This document shows, in pieces, positions 6,804-14,654 of a stretch of DNA of 15,763 bases; the stretch's first letter is position 1, and every line of letters begins with the position of its first letter. The translations under genes and the position numbers were made by a program. The DNA comes from Bacteroidales bacterium (GTDB lineage: Bacteria > Bacteroidota > Bacteroidia > Bacteroidales > Tenuifilaceae): contig DQHR01000150.1 in NCBI GenBank assembly GCA_003531155.1, forward strand, positions 1 through 15,763, read 5' to 3'. The notes beneath the pieces were generated by a model that saw nothing but the letters and a program-made list of their open reading frames with translations, did not search any database and was not told where the DNA came from.

Positions 6804-7070
6804 GTATATTTATAAAATTCAAAACTGGAAAAAATAAAATTGTTGATAATGTTTGGTTTAACAATAATCTATTATTCTCTGATTCGAATCTCCAATCAAC
6901 TTCAAGGCATCTCAAGAAGCCTATCGTTTTGTGATGGATAGGTATTTATTGAATTGATTACGTGTTTGTTGATGATTTTTAGAAGATGATTTTCATTTTT
7001 GGTGTGGACAATCATTTTTTTTGGTGATGTAAATTATAATGCTTGTTTTCAGTCCGATAAAAATTAAACG
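6804..7070. other. Non-coding spacer upstream of the first chemoreceptor
   Basis: About 270 bases without a convincing gene. Visible items are a short inverted repeat (CCTATC at 6920-6925 with GATAGG at 6937-6942), a 10-bp palindrome GATTCGAATC (6881-6890), and a direct repeat GATGATTTT at 6971-6979 and 6985-6993. None matches a known RNA family that I can recognise. Confidence 0.4.
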
Positions 7071-7078
7071 TATGTTTG
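7046..7078 (+). promoter_or_regulatory. Candidate promoter of the first chemoreceptor gene
   Basis: TATGTTTG at 7071-7078 matches the TAnnTTTG -7 box. TTTT at 7046-7049 is a three-of-four match to the -33 TTTG with 21-base spacing. The start codon is 23 bases downstream of the -7 box. Confidence 0.6.
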
Positions 7079-7101
7079 AATTGTAAATAAATCATAAAAA
7101 T

Positions 7102-9003
7102 ATGGCTAAGCTTATCAAACTAAAATTGGGTGTTAGATTAAATATAATTGTTGCTGTGATTGCAACAGTTATAATAACAACACTAGGAGTTACCACTTTT
7201 TATGTTCAAAAAGAGCAAACTCTTGCCGAGGTCGATGATAGGATGATGCAACAAGGTTCAGATTTGGCCGAAATTGTACGTCAACAGTTAAAGCAGAAGC
7301 AAGCATTTATAACAACAGCCATTAATTCGGCATCGATGATGTTAAAAAATGTTGGAAATCTCACAAAAGGTTACGGAAGCATTACTTTCAATGCCAAAAA
7401 TCAAGTTACAGAAGATGTTACTACTATTGAGGTAGAACCTTGGATTATTGATAATACTCAAATTCAGAACAGCACAATTTTAGTTGATAGAATTCAAACA
7501 ATAACTGGAGCGAAAGCGACAATCTTTCAAAAAACATCGGTTGGGTATCTTCGAATTTCAACAAATGTAACTAATAGTGCAGGCGAAAGAGCAGTTGGTA
7601 CTTATATTCCAATGGATTCCCCGGTTGTTAGGGCTATTGAAAGCGGTCAGTCGTATACAGGTCGCGCTTTTGTTATTGATGATTATTTTTTGGCCGCATA
7701 TGAACCAATTCGACTTAATGGAGCAGTTGTAGGTATGCTTTTCGTTGGAGTTCCGGAGAAAGATATGGGTGATCTTAAAACATATTTTAGTAATAAAAAA
7801 TACTATAAGAGCGGATACCCATTTATTATCGATAAAACAGGTAAGTTTATAATACATCCCAATCAGGTTGGTGAGAACGCTGCCGATAAGCAATTTTTTA
7901 AGAGAATGATTGCTGCAAACAATAATTCCGGCAGGGTTTCATATCTGTGGCCTGAAGACTCATCGGGAAAGGAGAAGGTACTGTACTATACTTATTTGAA
8001 CGAAATCGAGTCATATGTTTGCTCCTCAATTTACGTAGATGATATTCTCGTTAATGTGCATAAAATAAGGTTCATGATTATGTCGGGTGTTGTAATTGCT
8101 TTGCTGGTTTTTATTATCATTTTAACCATTTTTAGTCGTTCAATTACACGGCCTATTCTCCAGAGTGTTGGGTTTGCAAACGAAATTGCTAATGGCAATT
8201 TAAAAACATCATTGGAAATGTCGAGACAGGATGAAATTGGGGACTTGGTTAGCGCGCTAAACCATATGCTGCTTAATGTTAAAAGAGTTGTTGAGGAGGT
8301 TGAGCAAGGGGCTAATTTAATTTCAGAGGCTAGTGGACAGCTTAGCTCGAGTTCATTTCAGCTTTCTCAATCGGCTTCGAATACTGCTTCTTCGGTAGAA
8401 GAAATTTCTTCTTCGATGGAGGAAATGTCTTCAACCATTGAACAAAATACGCAGAACTCAAGGGAAACTGAGAGAATAGCAATAAATGTATCTGCAGATA
8501 TAGATTTAATCCAGAATTCATCGAATAATAGTTTGGAGGCCATTCAGAAAATTGCTGAAAAGATTAATATTATTGGTGATATAGCTTTTCAAACAAACAT
8601 TCTTGCGTTAAATGCAGCTGTTGAGGCGGCCAGAGCTGGCGAGTATGGGCGTGGTTTTGCTGTGGTAGCGGCCGAAGTTCGTAAGTTGGCCGAACGAAGT
8701 AAAGTAGCAGCCGAAGAAATAATCAGCCTGTCGAACAGAAGCCTTGATGTGACAAGGAGATCTGCAGAACTAATTTCGAAAATAATTCCTGAAGTTAAGA
8801 AAACCGAACGATTAGTACAGGAAATAACAGCCTCAAGCATAGAGCAATCGTCGGGTACCGAGCAGGTTAACAATGCTATTCAGCAACTTAATGATATGTC
8901 TCAACAAACAGCATCATCATCTGAAGAGTTGGCCTCTAATGCAGAGGAAATGAATAGCCAAGCCGAGCAGCTTAAAGAAGTTATCAGCTTCTTTAAAGTT
9001 TAG
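7102..9003 (+). CDS. Methyl-accepting chemotaxis protein with Cache_3-Cache_2-type sensor
   Basis: This 633-residue transmembrane chemoreceptor has TM1 at about residues 13-34 and a periplasmic sensor at 35-322. The sensor resembles the Cache_3-Cache_2 fusion, with ITGAKATIFQ (134-143), RAVGTYIPM (163-171), YTGRAFVIDDYFLAAYEPI (185-203) and GMLFVGVPEK (211-220). A second Cache-like segment has GYPFIIDKTGKFIIHP (238-253). TM2 is at about 323-345, HAMP at about 346-398 (SRSITRPI ... DEIGDLV), and the cytoplasmic signalling helices at 400-633. The signalling tip is the highly conserved IAFQTNILALNAAVEAARAG (494-513) followed by GRGFAVVAAEVRKLAERSK (516-534). It controls CheA through CheW. The protein ends in FFKV with no pentapeptide tether for CheR/CheB. 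Similar sensors bind small carboxylates, but the ligand cannot be read here. It shares its cytoplasmic half with the receptor at 9921. Confidence 0.95.
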   Translation: MAKLIKLKLGVRLNIIVAVIATVIITTLGVTTFYVQKEQTLAEVDDRMMQQGSDLAEIVRQQLKQKQAFITTAINSASMMLKNVGNLTKGYGSITFNAKNQVTEDVTTIEVEPWIIDNTQIQNSTILVDRIQTITGAKATIFQKTSVGYLRISTNVTNSAGERAVGTYIPMDSPVVRAIESGQSYTGRAFVIDDYFLAAYEPIRLNGAVVGMLFVGVPEKDMGDLKTYFSNKKYYKSGYPFIIDKTGKFIIHPNQVGENAADKQFFKRMIAANNNSGRVSYLWPEDSSGKEKVLYYTYLNEIESYVCSSIYVDDILVNVHKIRFMIMSGVVIALLVFIIILTIFSRSITRPILQSVGFANEIANGNLKTSLEMSRQDEIGDLVSALNHMLLNVKRVVEEVEQGANLISEASGQLSSSSFQLSQSASNTASSVEEISSSMEEMSSTIEQNTQNSRETERIAINVSADIDLIQNSSNNSLEAIQKIAEKINIIGDIAFQTNILALNAAVEAARAGEYGRGFAVVAAEVRKLAERSKVAAEEIISLSNRSLDVTRRSAELISKIIPEVKKTERLVQEITASSIEQSSGTEQVNNAIQQLNDMSQQTASSSEELASNAEEMNSQAEQLKEVISFFKV

Positions 9004-9033
9004 ATTTACACTATAAATAGTTTAAACATTTAT

Positions 9034-9053
9034 GATGATTGATTTAAATCATC
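9034..9053. repeat. Inverted repeat between the chemoreceptor and porin genes
   Basis: GATGATT (9034-9040) and AATCATC (9047-9053) form a perfect 7-bp inverted repeat around GATTTA. No T-run follows, so it is a poor terminator. It could be a weak hairpin or a protein site in the 121-base gap before the porin gene. Confidence 0.4.
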
Positions 9054-9124
9054 TGGATTCGTATTCCTTTATCTGAAATATCAAGGTAAATTGTTCCGCA
9101 AAATAACCTTAAAAACCAATACTT

Positions 9125-9856
9125 ATGAAAAAAACTTTTCTGCTAATTGCTTTTGTGAGCATTTTATTTTGTTCGAATAATGCTAGTGCAGGTGCACAAT
9201 ATACAGCATCAGATGATAGCTTGTCGCTAAACCTAAATGCCGATTTTGTTAGTAGATATCTTTGGCGTGGGTTATTGTATTCACCAAACCCAAATATTCA
9301 ACCATACGGCTCAATTTCATATAAAGGGTTAACATTTGGTGCATGGGGTTCATTTGGGTTATCTACTCCTTATGCTGAAACGGATTTATATTTATCGTTT
9401 GCTGTTGGTTCGTTTACTTTTACTGTAAGCGATTATTATACTGCTAGTGATGATAGTCTTGAGAATTTCAACTATTTTAATTATAAGAAAAAGGAGACTT
9501 TACATGCTTTTGAAGGGCAAATAGTGTACACTGGACCTGAATCATTCCCTATTTCATTAACTGCTGAAACATTCTTTGCTGGTAGCGACAACTATTATGG
9601 TGATGATGACAACGATTACTCAACTTACTTTGAAGTTGCATACTCATCAAAAATATCAGGATTGCCTGTGAAAATCTTTATTGGCGGCACTCCGCAGAAA
9701 GGATTATACTCTGACAATGCTAATATTGTAAATATTGGAGTAAATGCCACAAAAACATTGAAGATTAGTAGCACATACGAACTTCCTGTTTTTGGATCCT
9801 TAGTTATTAATCCCAATAGTAAGGACATGTTTTTCGTTTTTGGTATTACTTTCTAA
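9125..9856 (+). CDS. TorF/Gcw_chp-family putative outer membrane porin
   Basis: This 243-residue secreted protein has a signal peptide (MKKTFLLIAF core, cleavage after ASA at residue 22). The mature part looks like a small beta-barrel: alternating aromatic and polar residues, a C-terminal Phe (GITF) and many Gly/Tyr/Ser. The start of the mature domain, LNADFVSRYLWRGLLYS (36-52), then NIQPYGSISYKG (57-68) and FGAWGSFGLS (71-80), matches the family annotated as TorF-type putative porin (formerly Gcw_chp, conserved hypothetical 698). Members are thought to be outer-membrane channels, but few are characterised. An acidic loop GDDDNDY lies at 159-165. It is flanked on both sides by chemoreceptor genes in the same direction (121 and 64 bases away), which hints at a shared stimulus. 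No clear -7 box is seen upstream. Confidence 0.82.
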   Translation: MKKTFLLIAFVSILFCSNNASAGAQYTASDDSLSLNLNADFVSRYLWRGLLYSPNPNIQPYGSISYKGLTFGAWGSFGLSTPYAETDLYLSFAVGSFTFTVSDYYTASDDSLENFNYFNYKKKETLHAFEGQIVYTGPESFPISLTAETFFAGSDNYYGDDDNDYSTYFEVAYSSKISGLPVKIFIGGTPQKGLYSDNANIVNIGVNATKTLKISSTYELPVFGSLVINPNSKDMFFVFGITF

Positions 9857-9889
9857 ATTGTAGTTTCAATTACATACCGCTTTATTTTC

Positions 9890-9908
9890 AATTGTTTTTC
9901 GGACAATT
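9890..9908. repeat. Small inverted repeat ahead of the second chemoreceptor
   Basis: AATTGT (9890-9895) and ACAATT (9903-9908) flank a seven-base loop, 12 bases before the start codon of the second chemoreceptor. A hairpin here could affect translation or partly end the porin transcript. The evidence is weak. Confidence 0.3.
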
Positions 9909-9920
9909 AAAACAATTACT

Positions 9921-11819
9921 ATGTTTAAAACCAGGAAATCTATTAAGACAAGGTTAGGGATTGTTGTAGGCATAGGTGTATTGATTACATCTGCTGTTCT
10001 TACCACTATATCAACAATTTCCTATAGGGAGAAAGCTATAAAAGCAGCCCGTGAAGAGGCATTAACATTTGCACAAAAATTTGCTCAAAACATTAAGCGC
10101 CCAATGGAGGAAGCATTAGACGCCTCACAGTCTGTTGCTTTAGCTTTAACCGCAGTTGGGAGAGGAGATAATGATATTCAAATATCACGCGAGCAGGTTG
10201 AGGAGATGTCTGGCAAGGTATTGCTTAGCAATAATGCATTTTTAGGTTTTACGCAATGCTGGGAGCCTGATGCTTTTGATGGAAAGGATTTGCAATTTAT
10301 CGGTACAAGAAAATCGGATAAAACGGGTCGTTTTATTTCGTACCTCACAAAAACTGCTGGGGGTGGCATTAGCATCGATCCCTTAATTGATTATGAAACC
10401 GAGCAGGTTGGTCCTTGGTATTGGGTTCCAAAGTTGTCAAAAAAGAACTCAATTAATGGTCCAATCCTTTATCCTGTGCAGGGAGTCGATGTTTTAATGG
10501 TATCGTTTATGACTCCAGTTGTAAAAAACGGGACATTCTTAGGTGTAACAGGTATCGATATATCTGTTGATTTTATTCAGAGTATGGCAAAAAGCGCAAA
10601 CCTTTTCGAGGGGAATGCGACCATAACTGTAGTTTCATACGATGGAATTTATGCAGCCCATACTCGAAACCCCGATCTTCTTAACAAAACCATTAAGGAG
10701 GACTTTCCAAATGCGTATACATCTCAGTTAGACGATATACACAAGGCAAAAGAGTCAATTTATCTTGATGATAAAAACCTTAACCTATTCATTCCTATTC
10801 AAATAGGTAATATAGAAACCCCTTGGCAGGCTAGGCTTTTTGTTCCAACAGATTATCTGTTGGCCGATACTGTTGTAGGGATGTGGAGGCTAATTATTAT
10901 CGGGTTAATCCTTACGCTTATCAGCGTATTTGGGATATACTACATGCTTGGAGGCATGGTAAAACCAACAATTGCAATTTCCGAATTAGCCGATGAGATT
11001 TCTGAAGGTAATTTGGTTGAGGTTAAGCATATTAATGTCGAAAACGATGAGGTAGGCGCCTTATACAACTCGTTTAAAAAGATGGTTAATAAGCTTAGGG
11101 ATGTTGTTGTTAATATTACTACTAGTTCCGAACAGATTGCAACGGCAAGTAACGAGTTGAACGAAAGTTCTCAAGAGGTTGCTGAAGGAGCTAATGAACA
11201 AGCTGCTGCTGCTGAACAAGTATCGTCTTCGATGGAGCAGATGGCCGCAAATATTCAACAAAATACCGATAATTCAAAGCAAACAGAAAAAATTGCTCTT
11301 GCTGCAGCTGAGGCAGTTAGGAAGGGGAACGAGGGGGCAATGATGTCGGTAAGTAGTATGAGGAAGATTGCCGAAAAGGTATCGATAATTGGTGATATTG
11401 CATTCCAAACTAATATCCTTGCTTTAAATGCAGCTGTTGAGGCTGCACGAGCTGGAGAGCACGGTCGAGGTTTTGCCGTTGTGGCTGCTGAGGTTCGTAA
11501 ACTTGCTGAACGGAGTAAAATATCTGCTGATGAGATTAACCATTTAACCGAAGAGGGTGTTCGTTTTTCTGAAGAGGCTAGTAAGCGACTTGATGAGATT
11601 GTGCCAGAGATTCAACGAACAGCTCAGCTGGTTCAAGAGATTTCGTCTGCTAGTATGGAACAATCTACTGGAGCAGATCAAGTTAATAATGCTCTTCAAC
11701 AGCTAAACTCTGTTACACAAAGAAATGCTTCAACGTCTGAACAAATGGCTACTAGTGCTGAGGAGCTTTCGAGTCAAGCATACCAACTTAATGATATAGT
11801 CGGTTTTTTCAAGATTTAA
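9921..11819 (+). CDS. Methyl-accepting chemotaxis protein with dCache_1-type sensor
   Basis: This 632-residue transmembrane chemoreceptor has TM1 at about residues 11-33 and a periplasmic double-Cache sensor at 34-319. The membrane-distal module shows the dCache_1 pattern: GPWYWVPKLSKKN (164-176), PILYPV (181-186), SFMTPVVKNGTFLGVTGIDIS (195-215, with conserved Asp213). The proximal module follows (ITVVSYDGIYAAH, 235-247). TM2 is at about 321-344, HAMP at about 345-398 (DEVGALYNSF), and the signalling helices at 400-632. The tip is IAFQTNILALNAAVEAARAG (493-512) then GRGFAVVAAEVRKLAERSK (515-533). The arginine of the amino-acid-binding dCache motif (RxWY) is replaced by Gly164 in GPWY, so an amino-acid ligand is not indicated. 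Like its neighbour it lacks a CheR/CheB tether. It closes the chemoreceptor-porin-chemoreceptor block. Confidence 0.95.
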   Translation: MFKTRKSIKTRLGIVVGIGVLITSAVLTTISTISYREKAIKAAREEALTFAQKFAQNIKRPMEEALDASQSVALALTAVGRGDNDIQISREQVEEMSGKVLLSNNAFLGFTQCWEPDAFDGKDLQFIGTRKSDKTGRFISYLTKTAGGGISIDPLIDYETEQVGPWYWVPKLSKKNSINGPILYPVQGVDVLMVSFMTPVVKNGTFLGVTGIDISVDFIQSMAKSANLFEGNATITVVSYDGIYAAHTRNPDLLNKTIKEDFPNAYTSQLDDIHKAKESIYLDDKNLNLFIPIQIGNIETPWQARLFVPTDYLLADTVVGMWRLIIIGLILTLISVFGIYYMLGGMVKPTIAISELADEISEGNLVEVKHINVENDEVGALYNSFKKMVNKLRDVVVNITTSSEQIATASNELNESSQEVAEGANEQAAAAEQVSSSMEQMAANIQQNTDNSKQTEKIALAAAEAVRKGNEGAMMSVSSMRKIAEKVSIIGDIAFQTNILALNAAVEAARAGEHGRGFAVVAAEVRKLAERSKISADEINHLTEEGVRFSEEASKRLDEIVPEIQRTAQLVQEISSASMEQSTGADQVNNALQQLNSVTQRNASTSEQMATSAEELSSQAYQLNDIVGFFKI

Positions 11820-11841
11820 GTTTGCAAAATGAGTTTTTATG

Positions 11842-11873
11842 AATCTAGGTGTTTTAAAACACCTAGATTTTTT
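11842..11873 (+). terminator. Strong rho-independent terminator after the second chemoreceptor
   Basis: A perfect 28-base palindrome (AATCTAGGTGTTTT at 11842-11855 and its complement at 11856-11869) runs straight into a T-tract to 11873. It starts 22 bases after the stop codon. Confidence 0.93.
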
Positions 11874-11962
11874 ATTTTTACACGTTTTCGTGTTGAAGAA
11901 CACCACTGCAATAAATGGTTTTTAAAGCTAAAAGTGATTTCTTTGTTTTAAAATTTAAAAAG

Positions 11963-12712
11963 ATGAGAGCAATAATGAATCATCGCTCAATCCGTAAGTA
12001 CAAGAGCGATCCAATTGACAAATCAATTTTAAACGATATTCTCCTTGCAGGAACCCGTGCATCAACCACTGGGAACATGCAAGTTTATAGCATAGTTGTA
12101 ACCACTGATCAGGAGATAAAGAAACAGCTGGCTCCTTGTCACTTTAATCAAGGCATGGTAACTCAAGCACCAGTTGTTCTTACTTTTTGTGCAGATTTTA
12201 ACCGCTTTAATAAATGGTGCTTACATCGAAAGGCAACTCCCGGATACGATAATTTTCTTTCTTTCCTTACTGCAGCTATTGATGCATTGCTTGTTGCTCA
12301 AAATGTATGCATTGCAGCAGAAGATCAAGGTTTGGGTATTTGCTATCTTGGAACAACAACCTATACTGCTGAAAAGATTATTGAAATTCTTAAACTTCCC
12401 AAAGGAGTTGTTCCTGTTACAACGGTTGTTGTTGGCTACCCCTATGAGACTCCCGATTTAACTGATCGTTTGCCTTTGGCAAGCATAATTCATCAGGAGG
12501 TTTATCAGGATTATTCTGAAGGTGATATAGATCAAATGTACTCTGCAAAGGAGGCACTACCATTAACCCAAAAACTTCTCCAGGAGAACAACAAGGAGAC
12601 GCTTGCTCAGATATTTACTGATAATCGATATACCAAAAAAGATAATGTAGCATTTTCTAAGTCTCTGCTAAAAGTACTAGAACAGCAAGGATTTATGAAT
12701 AATGAAATGTAA
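11963..12712 (+). CDS. NfsA/NfrA-like nitroreductase family flavoprotein
   Basis: This 249-residue cytoplasmic FMN-dependent NAD(P)H oxidoreductase belongs to the nitroreductase superfamily. Its N-terminal NHRSIRKYKSDPI (residues 6-18) matches the start of NfsA/NfrA-type enzymes. Further family marks are AGTRASTTGNMQVYS (30-44, flavin contact), VTQAPVVLTFCAD (67-79), and QGLGICYLGTTTY around 123-135, followed by a PVTTVVVGYP segment (149-158) and a helical C-terminus. Such enzymes reduce quinones, flavins or nitro compounds, usually as homodimers; the natural substrate is not evident. I chose the ATG at 11963 because it follows an A-rich stretch and leaves a family-like N-terminus. The frame is also open to an ATG at 11915, which would add 16 residues. 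It is flanked by the terminator at 11842 and followed by a promoter at 12835, so it is probably monocistronic. Confidence 0.87.
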   Translation: MRAIMNHRSIRKYKSDPIDKSILNDILLAGTRASTTGNMQVYSIVVTTDQEIKKQLAPCHFNQGMVTQAPVVLTFCADFNRFNKWCLHRKATPGYDNFLSFLTAAIDALLVAQNVCIAAEDQGLGICYLGTTTYTAEKIIEILKLPKGVVPVTTVVVGYPYETPDLTDRLPLASIIHQEVYQDYSEGDIDQMYSAKEALPLTQKLLQENNKETLAQIFTDNRYTKKDNVAFSKSLLKVLEQQGFMNNEM

Positions 12713-12834
12713 GAGGTTAGGAAGCTACAGAAGTGGGAATTGAATGATTTAGTATTATTTTACTGGCTAACATTTCCAAACTACTGCAATTGCAATATCT
12801 TTTACTATAAATCGTTGTACTAATCGTATTTACT

Positions 12835-12842
12835 TATCTTTG
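12835..12842 (+). promoter_or_regulatory. Candidate -7 box for the Omp85-like gene
   Basis: TATCTTTG matches TAnnTTTG and lies only 16 bases before the start codon, so the leader would be about 10 bases. GTTG at 12814-12817 is a poor -33 at 17-base spacing. Confidence 0.5.
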
Positions 12843-12858
12843 GTACAATCATCTGGAT

Positions 12859-14562
12859 ATGAAGAGAAGCGTCATATTTATATTTCTATTAATATTGACC
12901 CATCAGCTTGGTTTTTCCCAAAGCATAAAGCTTCTCTTTACTGACACTAATAAAAAGCAAACTTTTAAAACTCAGCCATTCACATGTAGAGATTCGATAG
13001 CTATTGAAAAAGCATTAACGTATTGTATGCTAAGAAATTATAGTCATGGTTATTTAACTGCTACAATTGATTCTTTTCAATGCAATTCAACAAATATTAT
13101 GGCCTATGGCAATATGGGATTAAAGTATCGTTGGCTAAAATTTCATATTGATAGTTTATCATATGCTACCTTGAACCAGATTGGGTTGAGTAAAACAAAC
13201 CTTACAGGAAAAACATTAAGCCCAAAATCTATATCAAGATTCATAAAATCAGCGTTAACCCAATTTGAAAATAATGGGTATCCCTTTGCAAAAGGGTTTT
13301 TGACTAATGTTGAAATTGAAGATAATGGAGTAAACGCTATTATTAATTTTCAGAAAGGAAATCTAATAATAATTGATACAATATACTTAAAAGGTGATGC
13401 GAAGTTGAATACCAAAAAACTTGCAGCAATTATAAATATTAGAAAAGGTGAGTCATACTCCGAATCAAAAATTCAACATATTGATAAACGACTTATGCAG
13501 CAGCAACACCTTAGTATAATAAAACCATCTGAGGTAGAATTTTTAAATCGTAAGGCTAGAATTTATTGCTATTTAGGAAATCGACCTGCATCGAAATTTT
13601 GGGGAATGGCTGGCTTTTATAAAGATAGGTTGGAGAATAAAGTAAAACTTAACGGCGACATTAATTTATTGTTGGTTAATGCGTTGAGAAGTGGAGAAAA
13701 GTTAAACTTTTCGTGGACTGCACCTGGGCAAGGAACACAAAACCTGAATATCAATGTTGATTGGCCTTACATTTTAGGATGGCAGGTTGGAGTGGTTAGC
13801 TCATTCTCACTTTATAAACGCGATAGCACCTATATAACATTCAACCCAAAGTTGGCTCTCGCTTTTTTTAACAACAACGGTGGAAGGTTTTTGGTTAATG
13901 CTGATTATAAGAAAACCTCGTATAATAGCAATAATACTTTAACTCAAAATCAATATGGAAATTCTACAGCATTCCTTTATGGATTTGGATATGAATTCAA
14001 TAGCTACGATAATGCATTACTACCCATTAGAGGGATGCTAATAAAAAGCAATTTAAATACAGGCAAGCGACAGTTAATCCAAAAACAGGGGAGTGACGCG
14101 AATCTTATTGAAGGAGACCTATTTATAGAGAATTACATTCCTCTTTACGAAAGTCGTGTAATACTTGCAACCCGTTTAAATTCTAAGATAAAAACTATTT
14201 ATGGCCCGAATAAAAGTGTTTCATTATTTGAGAATGAGATGTATCGAATAGGAGGGATGAGTACAATTCGTGGGTTTAATCAAGAAATGATACTTTCTCA
14301 AGCTTATTCAATTGCTTCTCTTGAGTTACACTTGAGAATGAGTGAGGGATCAGGGGTCTTTCTTTTTACTGATAAAGCTTTTGTTAAAGTCTATGAACTT
14401 GGATATAGAAAAGACACTTGGCCTTTAGGGTTAGGGTTAGGTATAAATTTAGCAACAAAGGCTGGTATATTTAGCTTAAGTTATGCTCTTGGACAGGGTT
14501 TTGGACAGAGCATTGGAACTCGCGATGCAAAAGTGCATTTTGGAATCTCTGCAGTGTTTTAG
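12859..14562 (+). CDS. Omp85/TamA-like outer membrane protein
   Basis: This 567-residue outer membrane protein has a signal peptide (MKRSVIFIFLL, cleavage near FSQ at residue 21). The periplasmic part (about 22-240) divides into three POTRA-like units, the last two near 100-168 and 169-240 (for example IIDTIYLKGDAKL at 171-183). A C-terminal beta-barrel spans about 245-567. Landmarks of the Omp85 superfamily are IGGMSTIRGF (464-473), where the RGF matches the conserved (V)RGF/Y of the barrel lid loop, GLGLGINLATKAGIFSLSYA (524-543), and the terminal aromatic VF. BamA and TamA insert barrel proteins into the outer membrane. This one is much shorter than BamA (three POTRA-like units and a barrel segment of about 320 residues), so it is more likely a TamA-like or lineage-specific translocase. 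Its terminator is at 14599. Confidence 0.87.
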   Translation: MKRSVIFIFLLILTHQLGFSQSIKLLFTDTNKKQTFKTQPFTCRDSIAIEKALTYCMLRNYSHGYLTATIDSFQCNSTNIMAYGNMGLKYRWLKFHIDSLSYATLNQIGLSKTNLTGKTLSPKSISRFIKSALTQFENNGYPFAKGFLTNVEIEDNGVNAIINFQKGNLIIIDTIYLKGDAKLNTKKLAAIINIRKGESYSESKIQHIDKRLMQQQHLSIIKPSEVEFLNRKARIYCYLGNRPASKFWGMAGFYKDRLENKVKLNGDINLLLVNALRSGEKLNFSWTAPGQGTQNLNINVDWPYILGWQVGVVSSFSLYKRDSTYITFNPKLALAFFNNNGGRFLVNADYKKTSYNSNNTLTQNQYGNSTAFLYGFGYEFNSYDNALLPIRGMLIKSNLNTGKRQLIQKQGSDANLIEGDLFIENYIPLYESRVILATRLNSKIKTIYGPNKSVSLFENEMYRIGGMSTIRGFNQEMILSQAYSIASLELHLRMSEGSGVFLFTDKAFVKVYELGYRKDTWPLGLGLGINLATKAGIFSLSYALGQGFGQSIGTRDAKVHFGISAVF

Positions 14563-14598
14563 GTATTAATTCATAAAAGTTTAGATTTTTTATAACAA

Positions 14599-14637
14599 AA
14601 CAAGGGTTAAGATATCTTAACCCTTGTTACTTTTTTT
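14599..14637. terminator. Perfect-palindrome terminator between convergent genes
   Basis: A 30-base perfect palindrome (14599-14628, centred on GATATC) is followed on the plus strand by seven T residues (14631-14637). On the minus strand it follows the SDR gene, with a weaker T/A-rich tail. It mainly ends the Omp85-like transcript and may also end the SDR transcript. Confidence 0.9.
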
Positions 14638-14654
14638 ATATCACAAGTCTCTCG

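Noticed and set aside
6876..6900. tRNA T-loop-like TTCGAAT suggesting a tRNA fragment or attachment site
   Set aside because: The flanking bases do not form the five-pair T stem and no acceptor, D or anticodon arm is nearby.
6849..6941. A 30-codon open frame starting at ATG 6849
   Set aside because: Short, no recognisable sequence, no good promoter, and within chance expectation for an AT-rich spacer.
7558..7893. Antisense open frame inside the first chemoreceptor gene
   Set aside because: It lies fully within a well-supported coding region and has no start context or family resemblance.
14599..14628. 30-base perfect palindrome as a possible integration or origin site
   Set aside because: Position between convergent genes and the following T-run fit a terminator fully.
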